A stretch of 64,000 nt of DNA from Planctomycetota bacterium (lineage in GTDB: Bacteria; Planctomycetota; Phycisphaerae; UBA1845; UTPLA1): assembly GCA_016235815.1 (NCBI GenBank), contig JACRIM010000017.1:1-64000 (forward strand), read 5' to 3'. Shown in pieces: positions 44,305-52,173 of this stretch. How positions within the stretch are numbered: the first letter of the stretch is position 1; each line of letters starts with the position of its first letter. The position numbers and the translations under genes are program-made. Under the pieces are notes generated by a model. It was not told where the DNA came from and did no database searches. It saw only the letters and a program-made list of their open reading frames with translations.

Positions 44305-45573
44305 CTACCGCGTCTGTCCGTCGCCGATGACGACGTAGCGCTGCGTGGTCAATTCTTCCAACCCCATCGGCCCGTAGGCGTGAATCTTCGAGGTACTGAT
44401 GCCGATCTCGGCACCGAGGCCGAGCGAGTGGCCGTCGTTGAAGCGTGTCGACGCGTTTACGACCACGCACGAAGATTGCAGGCCTTCAACGAATCGCCGC
44501 TGATTCGCCTCGTCGACGCTGAGAATCGCCTCGGTGTGGTTCGAGGTGTGCTTTCGAATGTGCTCAATGGCGGCGTCGATGTTGTCCACGATACGCATCG
44601 CCACGATCAAATCAAGGAACTCCCGCCCCCAATCGTCGTCGGTTGCCGCAACCACTTTCGGCGAATGCGTCTGCACAGCGGCATCGCCTCGTACTTCCAC
44701 GCCCTCTTTGGCGAATCGATCGAGCAGTCTTGGGACGAAGGCATTGGCAATCGCCCGATGCACCAGAATTGTCTCCACGGTGTTACACGCGGCGGGGGCG
44801 GTGATCTTCGCCGTCGTGCAGATCTCCAACGCCTTCGAAATGTCCGCCGACGCATCCACGAAGATGTGGCATACGCCCATGAAGTGCTGCACCATTGGGA
44901 TTCGCGAATGCTCGTGGACAAAGCGAATCAACTCCGTGCCGCCCCGGGGGATGACGAGGTCAATCACCCCCGTCATTTTCAGGAGCGCCTTCATCTCTTC
45001 GCGGTCTGATGATGTGATGAGGTGTGCAACCTCGGGAGGCACCCCGTGCGCTTTCAGGGATTCGTGTATCAGCCCGAACAGCGCCGTGTTCGACTCGGCC
45101 GCTTCCCGCCCGCCCTTGAGCAGGCATGCGTTTCCACTTTTGAAGCACAGCGCAAACGCATCGACTGTCACGTTCGGCCGCGCCTCGTAGATCATCAGGA
45201 TCACGCCGAGCGGGCATCGCACCTTGCGCACCCGCAAGCCGGTCGGCAGGACGTCGTCGCGCGTCACGCGCCCGACCGGGTCGGGCAAATCGGCAACCTG
45301 CCGAAGCCCTGTCCCCATCTGCGCTACAGCGTCCGAGGTCAGCGTCAACCGTCGAATCTTCGCCTCGGATAGGCCGGCCGCCCGCGCCGTCGCCACATCC
45401 CGAGTATTCGCTTCCAAGATGTCCCCGGACGATGCCCCAATCCGCGCCGCCAGCTCGCGCAACACTGCATTCTTGGTGTCTGTGTGGAGAGTGGCTAATA
45501 CGCTTGTGGCTTGACGAGTTTTTTGGACATAGTCACGAAGCGCTTCCCAATTTGGTAATTCGCTATTCGTCAT
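44305..45573 (-). CDS. proA: Gamma-glutamyl phosphate reductase
   Basis: 422 residues, the usual size. It performs the second step of proline synthesis, reducing glutamyl-5-phosphate with NADPH. Catalytic Cys is in APAACNTVETILVH, the cofactor region in RCPLGVILMIYEARPNVTVD, and the ending GPMGLEELTTQRYVV is canonical. It starts at ATG 45573, three bases after the proB stop (TAG-CGA-ATG). Confidence 0.96.
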   Translation of the reverse strand: MTNSELPNWEALRDYVQKTRQATSVLATLHTDTKNAVLRELAARIGASSGDILEANTRDVATARAAGLSEAKIRRLTLTSDAVAQMGTGLRQVADLPDPVGRVTRDDVLPTGLRVRKVRCPLGVILMIYEARPNVTVDAFALCFKSGNACLLKGGREAAESNTALFGLIHESLKAHGVPPEVAHLITSSDREEMKALLKMTGVIDLVIPRGGTELIRFVHEHSRIPMVQHFMGVCHIFVDASADISKALEICTTAKITAPAACNTVETILVHRAIANAFVPRLLDRFAKEGVEVRGDAAVQTHSPKVVAATDDDWGREFLDLIVAMRIVDNIDAAIEHIRKHTSNHTEAILSVDEANQRRFVEGLQSSCVVVNASTRFNDGHSLGLGAEIGISTSKIHAYGPMGLEELTTQRYVVIGDGQTR

Positions 45574-45576
45574 TCG

Positions 45577-46701
45577 CTATTCAACCAGCACCATGTCATC
45601 CCGGTGCATGATTTCCTTCACATACTCATAGCCAAGCACATCCTTGTATTCCGTCCGCGCCCGGCCCTGCAGTCGGCGGATTTCATCCGATCGGTAACTG
45701 ACGAGGCCTACCGCGAGCGGCCGACCTGACTCATCCTGCACGTCCACGCGGTCGCCCATTTCGAACGTGCCCTGCACCGCCTGAATCCCCGCGGGGAGCA
45801 GACTGGCACCGCCAGCGCGTAGCGCGTCCGCCGCGCCGGCGTCCACGCGAATGGTGCCCATCGAGCGCGAACGGATGGCGATCCATTTCTTTCGCGCGGA
45901 GAGCTTCGTATCCTGCGGCGTGAACAGCGTGCCGACCTCTTCGCCTGCGAGGATGCGCTGCAACATGCCCGGCTGTCCGCCCTCGGCAATGATCGTCGGG
46001 ACTCCACCCTGCCCGGCCAGGCGCGCTGCGGAGACCTTGGCCCCCATTCCGCCGACGCCGGTCTCGCTGAGTTCGCTGGAGACATGCTCCTGCACCGACG
46101 AGCCGACCTCGACCTGCGGGATCACCTCTTCGGTCCCGGCGCGATACAGCCCGCGCACGCGACTGAGTATTACCAGGAGTTGCGCTGAGGTGAGATTCGT
46201 GACCAATGCGGCCAGGTGATCGTTGTCGCCGACTTTGGATTCATCGTCGGACAGGGCGTCGTTCTCATTGATGATGGGCACGACGCCGCGCGACAGGAGC
46301 ATCTGCATCGTGTGCCGGGCGCTGAGGAACCGTCGACGGTTTTCGATGTCGTCGGCCGTCATGAGGAGCTGGGCCACGTGAAGCCGATGCTTGATGAAGG
46401 CCCGCGCGAACATGGCCATGAGCCGATGCTGACCGACGGATGCGGCGGCTTGGCGCTCCACCACCGCGCTCGGCGGCTGCTCCATCCCGAGCGGCTCGAA
46501 GCCAGCAGCCACTGCTCCGGAGACGACCATGACGACGTCGATCTTCTGGTGCCGTAGCACGGTGATGTCATACGCGAGGTCTTCGATGACCTTCGCGCGC
46601 AGCCTTCCTTTGCCCGCGATCACGCCGCTGCCGACCTTGATCACGATTCGATTGATCCGCCCCAGCCGCCGCCGTGCGATGGTGAGTGGTTCCACGCTCA
46701 A
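45577..46701 (-). CDS. proB: Glutamate 5-kinase with PUA domain
   Basis: 374 residues from TTG 46701, supported by AAGGAG eight bases upstream; a GTG at 46743 would add 14 unsupported residues. The kinase core has INRIVIKVGSGVIAGKG, VVSGAVAAGFEPLG, PIINENDALSDDE and GTGVGGMGAKVSAARLA-like SETGVGGMGAKVSAA. The C-terminal PUA domain spans roughly the last 85 residues. It phosphorylates glutamate for proline synthesis and is coupled to proA. Confidence 0.94.
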   Translation of the reverse strand: MSVEPLTIARRRLGRINRIVIKVGSGVIAGKGRLRAKVIEDLAYDITVLRHQKIDVVMVVSGAVAAGFEPLGMEQPPSAVVERQAAASVGQHRLMAMFARAFIKHRLHVAQLLMTADDIENRRRFLSARHTMQMLLSRGVVPIINENDALSDDESKVGDNDHLAALVTNLTSAQLLVILSRVRGLYRAGTEEVIPQVEVGSSVQEHVSSELSETGVGGMGAKVSAARLAGQGGVPTIIAEGGQPGMLQRILAGEEVGTLFTPQDTKLSARKKWIAIRSRSMGTIRVDAGAADALRAGGASLLPAGIQAVQGTFEMGDRVDVQDESGRPLAVGLVSYRSDEIRRLQGRARTEYKDVLGYEYVKEIMHRDDMVLVE

Positions 46702-46744
46702 TTCATTTACTCCTTCGTTAACGTATTCAACCAATCCGAGCACT

Positions 46745-46875
46745 AAGGCGCGAGTCGCAGAGTCGCCACGGCGACCCTTGTGGCATGTCGAGCAATTGCC
46801 GTACTTGCGACCAACGCGTTGAGAACGGCTCCGCGAACCGCGGGCTAGCGCCGCGCGGCTCGGATTTTTGCGTTG
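46745..46875. other. Gap between argH and proB with a palindromic element
   Basis: About 175 bases separate argH from proB on the same strand. The stretch near 46836-46857 (CCGCG...GCTAGC...CGCGG) is a GC-rich palindrome of the kind dispersed in planctomycete genomes. Another short inverted repeat (AGTCGCC-AC-GGCGACC) is at about 46758-46773. The two operons could share a transcript through this region. Confidence 0.4.
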
Positions 46876-48171
46876 CTATGCAAGCGACTTCAGCAACGCC
46901 TCCGCCGCGCGCCGCGTATCCGCCGGATTGGCGCTACCGCTCGTTGCGTAGAGGTTCACCCAATCTTTCGGCAAGCCCGCGAGTGACACCGTGCCCTTCG
47001 TTACTTCGTCCGCCACTGCGTGATGGGCGTCGCGCAGCGGCTTGCCCTGCATTACCAATTGCTCCATTCGCAAGGTCGCTTCAATCGCCCCTTGCTGCAT
47101 CGATGCCGCCAATCGCTCCCTGTCAAACTCCAGTTGCTCTAGGAACGCAGTCGCCAACTCAAGCAAGGCGCCTAATTTCTCCGCCGCGTCTCGCACGACC
47201 GGTTTGATGCACTGCAAGTCCCGGTTGTAGCCGCTCGGCAGTCCTTTCATCAGAAGCATCGCCTGCATCTGTGCCGCGATGATCGCGTTTGCCTCGCCTC
47301 GCATCAGCTCCATCGCATCGGGATTCATCTTATTCGGCATCATGGAAGACCCGGTGCCGAACTCCGCCGGGTACTTCGTCCATTGCAGCATCGTCTGCGA
47401 AAACACGATGACATCGGCCGCCAGCGATTGCAGATGCAGCGATGCTTGCGACGCAATAAACAAAAACTCCAGGCACTCGTCGCGCGTCGACGTTGAATCC
47501 AGCGCATTCAGCGACGGCCCCTCGAACATGAGCGCGCCGGCCTGCAATCCGCGATCGATTCCGATTGACGATCCGGCGACCGCGCCGCTGCCCAATGGGC
47601 AGAAACGTCGCCAAACCTCGCCCGCGCCGTCCCAGTGCCGTCGCACGCGATCGAACGCCGTTGCATACTTCATGATCCAGAAGCCGGCGTTGCCCGGGGC
47701 GGCGAATTGTTGATGCGTCTGCATCGGCATCACGACGTCGCTCCATGCAATCGCGCGGCGGCAGGCCGTTTCAACGAGTCGCTGCATCGCCGTGGATGCA
47801 CGTTGGCCCGCGTCAATGACGAACAGCCGGATCAACGTCGCCACCTGATCGTTTCGCGATCGCGCCGTGTGAATCTTCTTACCGGCGTCCCCGGCGCGCT
47901 TTACCAATTCGCCTTCGACCCATGTGTGCAGGTCTTCGGCATCGGACGCCGGGCAAGGCATCCCGACGTGCGTGGTCTCCAGATCGCCTACCGCGCGATC
48001 CAGCGCCTTCCGCTCGGCCGCGCTCAGAATCCCGGCGGCTGTCAGCGCTTCGGCGTGTGCCTTTTGCAGTCGCAGTTCATACGGCAGCAGGAACCAGTCG
48101 GCCTCCAGGCACCGATTTAGCTTTTCGAACGCCGGATGCAGGCTTACCCCCTGTTTCCAAAGTGCCGCCAT
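46876..48171 (-). CDS. argH: Argininosuccinate lyase
   Basis: 431 residues from ATG 48171, with GGAGGAG seven bases upstream. It is the last step of arginine synthesis. The fumarase/aspartase-superfamily signature GSSMMPNKMNPDAMELMR is intact, and KKIHTARSRNDQVATL and STSTRDECLEFLF are conserved blocks. The gene begins 95 bases inside the end of argG, in another frame. It is slightly shorter than the ~460-residue norm. Confidence 0.95.
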   Translation of the reverse strand: MAALWKQGVSLHPAFEKLNRCLEADWFLLPYELRLQKAHAEALTAAGILSAAERKALDRAVGDLETTHVGMPCPASDAEDLHTWVEGELVKRAGDAGKKIHTARSRNDQVATLIRLFVIDAGQRASTAMQRLVETACRRAIAWSDVVMPMQTHQQFAAPGNAGFWIMKYATAFDRVRRHWDGAGEVWRRFCPLGSGAVAGSSIGIDRGLQAGALMFEGPSLNALDSTSTRDECLEFLFIASQASLHLQSLAADVIVFSQTMLQWTKYPAEFGTGSSMMPNKMNPDAMELMRGEANAIIAAQMQAMLLMKGLPSGYNRDLQCIKPVVRDAAEKLGALLELATAFLEQLEFDRERLAASMQQGAIEATLRMEQLVMQGKPLRDAHHAVADEVTKGTVSLAGLPKDWVNLYATSGSANPADTRRAAEALLKSLA

Positions 48172-49375
48172 GAGTCTCCTCCGCAAAGGGTTTGCCGATC
48201 GATGTCATCCACGTCAGGCGGATGAACCCCGCCGCATCCTGATGCGAAAAGTCGCTCTTCTCGAACGTCGCCACATTCTTTGAGAAGATGGCCGCGTCGG
48301 CGTTGATCGTGGCTGCGTAGGGCACAGGCTCCAGATGAACCGTAACGTCGCCCGACAGGTGCTGCATCGCCGCGGTGGCCGCTGCCTGCAGCATGACCCG
48401 CTGATCGGAAAAGAACTCGCCGCGATAGAGCATCGCCCCATACTGCTTCCCCAGTTCGACATACTGATCGTAGGTCGGCTTGTTCAAACTCGTCCGCGCC
48501 AAGGCATCGATCGCGACGTGCAGCAGCTTCGCCGCCGGGTTGATATAAAGCCCGCGCGACTTTACGCCGGTGAATCGATTCTCGATAACAAGATCCCACG
48601 CCCACGGCGCGGATCGGTATTCGTGGTTGAGCGTTGCCACCAGCTCCAGCAGCGACAATCGCTCGCCGTTGTACGCCACCGGCACGCCCTGCTCGAACGT
48701 GATCGTCGCGGTAAGCTCGCCGTGGCTGCCGTTTACGCCGCCCGCGAATCGGTCGTTCACGCCTTTGAGCACTTCCTCAATCCGCACCGTCGCGGAGGGA
48801 TCCTCCAGAGGCCCGCCTTCGACGCTCAGATGCCACAAGTTTTCATCGAGACTGAAATCCTTCGTCAGGGCGTAGTCGCCTTCGATCCCGTGTTTGCGAA
48901 GGTACGCGATCATGTCGCTGCGGCCGCCGATGTCCCACACCTTCCACGGTGCGAGCACCTCGCACTCCGGCGCCAGTGACCGATAGGCGAACTCGAAGCG
49001 AATCTGGTCATTGCCCTTGCCCGTTGCTCCATGCACCAGCGTCGCGCCGCCGAGCTGTTTCGCCAGCCGAACCTGCTCGGCCGCGATGAACGGCCGCGCC
49101 AGCGCCGTGCCGAGGTGATAGGTCCCCTCGTACGTCGCACCCAGTCCGATCACCCACGGCAAGACGTGTTGACACATCGCCGGCCGGGCGTCGCGAATCT
49201 CGGCGGTCTTCGCGCCGAGTTGCAATGCCTTCTCGCACAACGCGGGCAAGTCTTCCTCCTGCCCGACGTCGATGAGCACGGCATGGACCTCATAGCCGCG
49301 CTCGCGCAACCACACCACGATGGTCGTGGTGTCGAGTCCGCCGGAATAAGCCAGCACACATTTCTTATCGCTCAT
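48077..49375 (-). CDS. argG: Argininosuccinate synthase
   Basis: 432 residues from ATG 49375 (GGAG seven bases upstream). The ATP-binding P-loop LAYSGGLDTTTIVVWL and the block THGATGKGNDQIRFE are canonical. It joins citrulline and aspartate. After the normal end near FIRLTWMTS it carries about 35 extra, low-complexity residues (TLETGGKPASGVRKAK). These exist because the frame runs on through the start of argH. The start overlaps argR by 11 bases. Confidence 0.96.
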   Translation of the reverse strand: MSDKKCVLAYSGGLDTTTIVVWLRERGYEVHAVLIDVGQEEDLPALCEKALQLGAKTAEIRDARPAMCQHVLPWVIGLGATYEGTYHLGTALARPFIAAEQVRLAKQLGGATLVHGATGKGNDQIRFEFAYRSLAPECEVLAPWKVWDIGGRSDMIAYLRKHGIEGDYALTKDFSLDENLWHLSVEGGPLEDPSATVRIEEVLKGVNDRFAGGVNGSHGELTATITFEQGVPVAYNGERLSLLELVATLNHEYRSAPWAWDLVIENRFTGVKSRGLYINPAAKLLHVAIDALARTSLNKPTYDQYVELGKQYGAMLYRGEFFSDQRVMLQAAATAAMQHLSGDVTVHLEPVPYAATINADAAIFSKNVATFEKSDFSHQDAAGFIRLTWMTSIGKPFAEETHGGTLETGGKPASGVRKAKSVPGGRLVPAAV

Positions 49376-49817
49376 GCTTTTCTCCAAACCAGTGAGCCAG
49401 TCGCCGCAGGGCCACAACCTGCGAACGCCGGTTCTTTGTTGCCATGAAAATCGTGTCATCGCCGGCCAGTGTCGCCGTGATCGCCGGCTCGGCCGTCGCG
49501 TCGATCTTGACCGCCAGCGGTTGCGCTGCCCCGGTCGTGGTGCGAAGGACGATCAGGTGCGGCCCGCAGGTCGTGTAATTGACGACCGCCGCTCCAAACG
49601 TCGGCTCCGGTGCGGGCCGACCGGATTGCTCGACGATCTCATATTTCCCGCGAACCTTGCGGATCTCCAGCTCAACGAGGTCTCGGCTCAGCGTGGATTG
49701 ATCCACCGCCATGCCGCGACCGCGCAGGGCCTTTCGCAACTCGGCCTGCGTTCCGACCGTGCCGCTTCGCACGATCTGCCGAATCGCCTCCTGCCGCTCG
49801 TCCTTGGTCGCCTGCAT
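49365..49817 (-). CDS. argR: Arginine repressor
   Basis: 150 residues from ATG 49817. The N-terminal winged helix (ERQEAIRQIVRSGTVGTQAE, VDQSTLSRDLVELEIRKVRG) is followed by the hexamerisation/arginine-binding domain (LIVLRTTTGAAQPLAVKID, TLAGDDTIFMATKN). It should repress arginine genes with arginine as corepressor. It heads argR-argG-argH, and its promoter contains an inverted repeat between -35 and -10, consistent with autorepression. The start is leaderless. Confidence 0.95.
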   Translation of the reverse strand: MQATKDERQEAIRQIVRSGTVGTQAELRKALRGRGMAVDQSTLSRDLVELEIRKVRGKYEIVEQSGRPAPEPTFGAAVVNYTTCGPHLIVLRTTTGAAQPLAVKIDATAEPAITATLAGDDTIFMATKNRRSQVVALRRLAHWFGEKHER

Positions 49818-49823
49818 CCGATG

Positions 49824-49852
49824 AGTATAGCATACTATGCACAAGTATGCAA
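49824..49852 (-). promoter_or_regulatory. argR promoter with embedded ARG-box-like operator
   Basis: Minus strand: TTGCAT (plus 49847-49852), 17-base spacer, TATACT (plus 49824-49829), six bases, ATG 49817. Inside the spacer lies a perfect 7-bp inverted repeat, GCATACT (49830-49836) and AGTATGC (49844-49850), with a 7-base centre. The TGCATA half-sites resemble actinobacterial ARG boxes. Repressor bound here would block polymerase directly. Confidence 0.8.
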
Positions 49853-49953
49853 CATGATTTTCTGCATTTCTTAGATAGACGATCGCAGCGGACAAGGGGC
49901 GAAGCCCCCACGCGTTCGTTCGGGGTCATTGCAGGAACTCTGAGCCGGATGAC

Positions 49954-49982
49954 TTTTGTGGAATCGCGCGCGGGACTATGAT
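49954..49982 (+). promoter_or_regulatory. Promoter of the ATPase/TOPRIM pair
   Basis: TATGAT at 49977-49982, six bases (CTTGAC), ATG 49989. A TTTTGT hexamer lies 17 bases upstream of the -10, a weak -35. There is no Shine-Dalgarno, so a leaderless start is likely. Confidence 0.55.
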
Positions 49983-49988
49983 CTTGAC

Positions 49989-50942
49989 ATGCTAAATTCG
50001 TTACGAATTGAGAATTACCGGTGCTTCCATCGCCTTGAGGTTCCTCTGAAGCCACTTACAGTCGTTGTCGGGGCAAACGACACCGGCAAGTCCACGTTTC
50101 TGCGTGCGATTCGGTGTCTCAGCGGGGAATTACCTTGGGATCCAGCTGATTTTCATCGAGGTTCCGCAGGAAGTGCAATGGTATTGTCCGCTGAAACTTT
50201 AAGAGGTCGCTTCTCTCTAAGGTGGAACCCGCGAGAGAATCCAAATGAGGACAACCCTCAGCTACGGAACGAGTTCTCACCAGTGGGCTTCTACCAGTTG
50301 CCCGTTCGCGGTGTCGAATTGATTTCGGGGGGATTGTCAGAGGGAGCTAGTGCTCCGCAACTACTTGAGACTGGAACTGGAGTACCGACGCTGCTGGATT
50401 ACTTCCTTAGGCGTGATAGAGTGCGATTCGATAGTATTGAATCGGCTATGCGAGACCTGATTCCGGGCTTTGAGCGCATTGAGATCGTCACTCCTGAACC
50501 GGCTCAGCGCCGAATCGATCTTACCATTGATAACGGTTTCCGCATTCATGGCGATCGCTCTTCCGCTGGCGTCCGACTCCTGATTTTCTTTGTCGCGCTT
50601 GCTTACCACCCCAACCCCCCGCGACTCATTCTTCTGGAAGAGCCGGAAACCGGCATTCACCCTAGGCGCTTGGTCGATGTGGTCCGACTCCTGCGAGAAA
50701 TTACGCAAGGCAAACACGGTGGGCACAAGGTCCAAATCGTCCTGACGACCCATTCGCCATATTTGCTCGATTTGATTGATCCCGGTCAGGATCAGGTGCT
50801 TGTATTCCGCCGCGATGATGATGGAACTCGTACTGCCGAACCGGCGGACGCCGAACGGCTTCGCGATTTCCTCGAGGAGTTCATGCTTGGTGAAGTCTGG
50901 TACAACCAGGGTGAAGAAGGCCTCATCGCTCGGAAGGCATAA
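49989..50942 (+). CDS. OLD/AAA-type ATPase of a two-gene nuclease system
   Basis: 317 residues from ATG 49989. Walker A is GANDTGKST (28-36), Walker B is RLILLEEPETGIHPRR near residue 212, and the H-loop is LTTHSPYLLDLI near 254. The order of motifs is that of AAA_15/AAA_21 ATPases of the OLD, Gabija and PARIS defence families. There is no fused nuclease domain; the next gene, two bases later, provides a TOPRIM-like fold. Base composition is lower in GC than the flanking arg and trp genes, which suggests acquisition. Confidence 0.82.
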   Translation: MLNSLRIENYRCFHRLEVPLKPLTVVVGANDTGKSTFLRAIRCLSGELPWDPADFHRGSAGSAMVLSAETLRGRFSLRWNPRENPNEDNPQLRNEFSPVGFYQLPVRGVELISGGLSEGASAPQLLETGTGVPTLLDYFLRRDRVRFDSIESAMRDLIPGFERIEIVTPEPAQRRIDLTIDNGFRIHGDRSSAGVRLLIFFVALAYHPNPPRLILLEEPETGIHPRRLVDVVRLLREITQGKHGGHKVQIVLTTHSPYLLDLIDPGQDQVLVFRRDDDGTRTAEPADAERLRDFLEEFMLGEVWYNQGEEGLIARKA

Positions 50943-50944
50943 CC

Positions 50945-51574
50945 ATGCACATTTTTTTCGTCGGGGACGGCGAGCGCGATGCCGTGACGGTACCTACATT
51001 GGTATCGAGGATTCTAGGCCGCAACTTTGGCGAAGAATGCAGAAATTGGGCGAGATTGCATGGCGCAGGTCGCGGCTATAAGAAGAAACTACTGTTTGCC
51101 ATGATCCAAGCGAGGGAAGTGCGGGCCGACGCATTGGTGGCCACGGTTGACAGGGACAGGGACAAGACCGACGCGAAAGTTGAAACTTTGCAAAATACTC
51201 GTGATTCGCGGCGATCTTGGGCTCGGTATATTCCAACAGCAGTGGGACAAGCGATTCCGCACGGTGAAGCCTGGCTCTTGGATGATCCAGCGGCCGTTCG
51301 AACGGTCTTGAAGTTGCCTACAAACCAGCAGATTCCAAACGTAACTAAGGTAAGAAGTCCCAAGTCGGAATTGGAAGACCTTTTGGCTTCAAGTTCGCGA
51401 TATCGTGAGACCCCACGAAGCATCTGGGCCGACATTGCCGATGCTATTGACATTACCCGATATCAGCATTCTGAAAAGACTGGCTTTAGTGAATTCGCCG
51501 ATGATGTGCGACGCGAGATAGGCCCTATCGCCTCAGAAAATTCCCCAGCAACTTCGCCCCCTCCACCGTCATGA
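50945..51574 (+). CDS. TOPRIM/DUF4276-like nuclease partner of the ATPase
   Basis: 209 residues. The start MHIFFVGDGERDAVTVPTL carries the acidic E/D of TOPRIM folds (Glu10), VATVDRDRDK gives the DxD pair (Asp69, Asp71), and IPHGEAWLLDDP matches the EAWLLAD block typical of DUF4276 proteins. With the ATPase two bases upstream it resembles AbiL- or PARIS-like abortive-infection pairs. The Pro/Ser-rich tail overlaps the convergent amidotransferase gene by 50 bases. Family placement is by motif only. Confidence 0.7.
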   Translation: MHIFFVGDGERDAVTVPTLVSRILGRNFGEECRNWARLHGAGRGYKKKLLFAMIQAREVRADALVATVDRDRDKTDAKVETLQNTRDSRRSWARYIPTAVGQAIPHGEAWLLDDPAAVRTVLKLPTNQQIPNVTKVRSPKSELEDLLASSSRYRETPRSIWADIADAIDITRYQHSEKTGFSEFADDVRREIGPIASENSPATSPPPPS

Positions 51575-52109
51575 AGCTCTCGGGGTGAAACTGCACGCCC
51601 TCGAGCGGCAGCGTCTTGTGTCGCACGCCCATGCACTCGTTCTCATCGGTCCAAGCCGAGATCTCGAACTCGGCGGGCAGAGTCTCCGGCTTGATCGCCA
51701 GCGAGTGATAGCGCGTTGCCGTGAAGGGGTTCGACATCCCTGAGAAGATCGTCCGCCCATCGTGCCGAACTTCGCTGGTCTTGCCGTGCATGATCCGACC
51801 TGCCCCCGCGACGGTCGCGCCGAAGCTGTAGCCGATGCACTGATGCCCGAGGCAGACGCCCAACACTGGTATCGTCTTGTGAAAGTGCTTGATCGCGTCG
51901 TTGCTGATGCCGCCCTCGCGCGGCGTGCACGGCCCGGGCGAAATCACCAGATGCGTCGGCCGCAACTCCTCAATCTGCGGGATCGTCACTTCGTCATTGC
52001 GGAACACGCGAATCTCGTGCCGCAGCGCCGGCTCCTCCAGCCCGATCTCTCCAAACCGCTGGACGAGGTTGTACGTAAAGGAGTCGTAGTTATCGATGAG
52101 CACAATCAT
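51525..52109 (-). CDS. trpG: Anthranilate/aminodeoxychorismate synthase glutaminase
   Basis: 194 residues. The class I amidotransferase triad is present: Cys86 in VLGVCLGHQCIGY, with His and Glu in VQFHPESF. It supplies ammonia from glutamine to TrpE or PabB. It stands alone here, so it may serve both tryptophan and folate synthesis, as in other bacteria with a single shared subunit. TrpG and PabA cannot be told apart from sequence. Confidence 0.93.
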   Translation of the reverse strand: MIVLIDNYDSFTYNLVQRFGEIGLEEPALRHEIRVFRNDEVTIPQIEELRPTHLVISPGPCTPREGGISNDAIKHFHKTIPVLGVCLGHQCIGYSFGATVAGAGRIMHGKTSEVRHDGRTIFSGMSNPFTATRYHSLAIKPETLPAEFEISAWTDENECMGVRHKTLPLEGVQFHPESFMTVEGAKLLGNFLRR

Positions 52110-52173
52110 GATCGTCGGTGGTCATGGTAAGGGCAGACCTCCGATTTCTCACCCCGGTATTCGCAGCGTGTGA

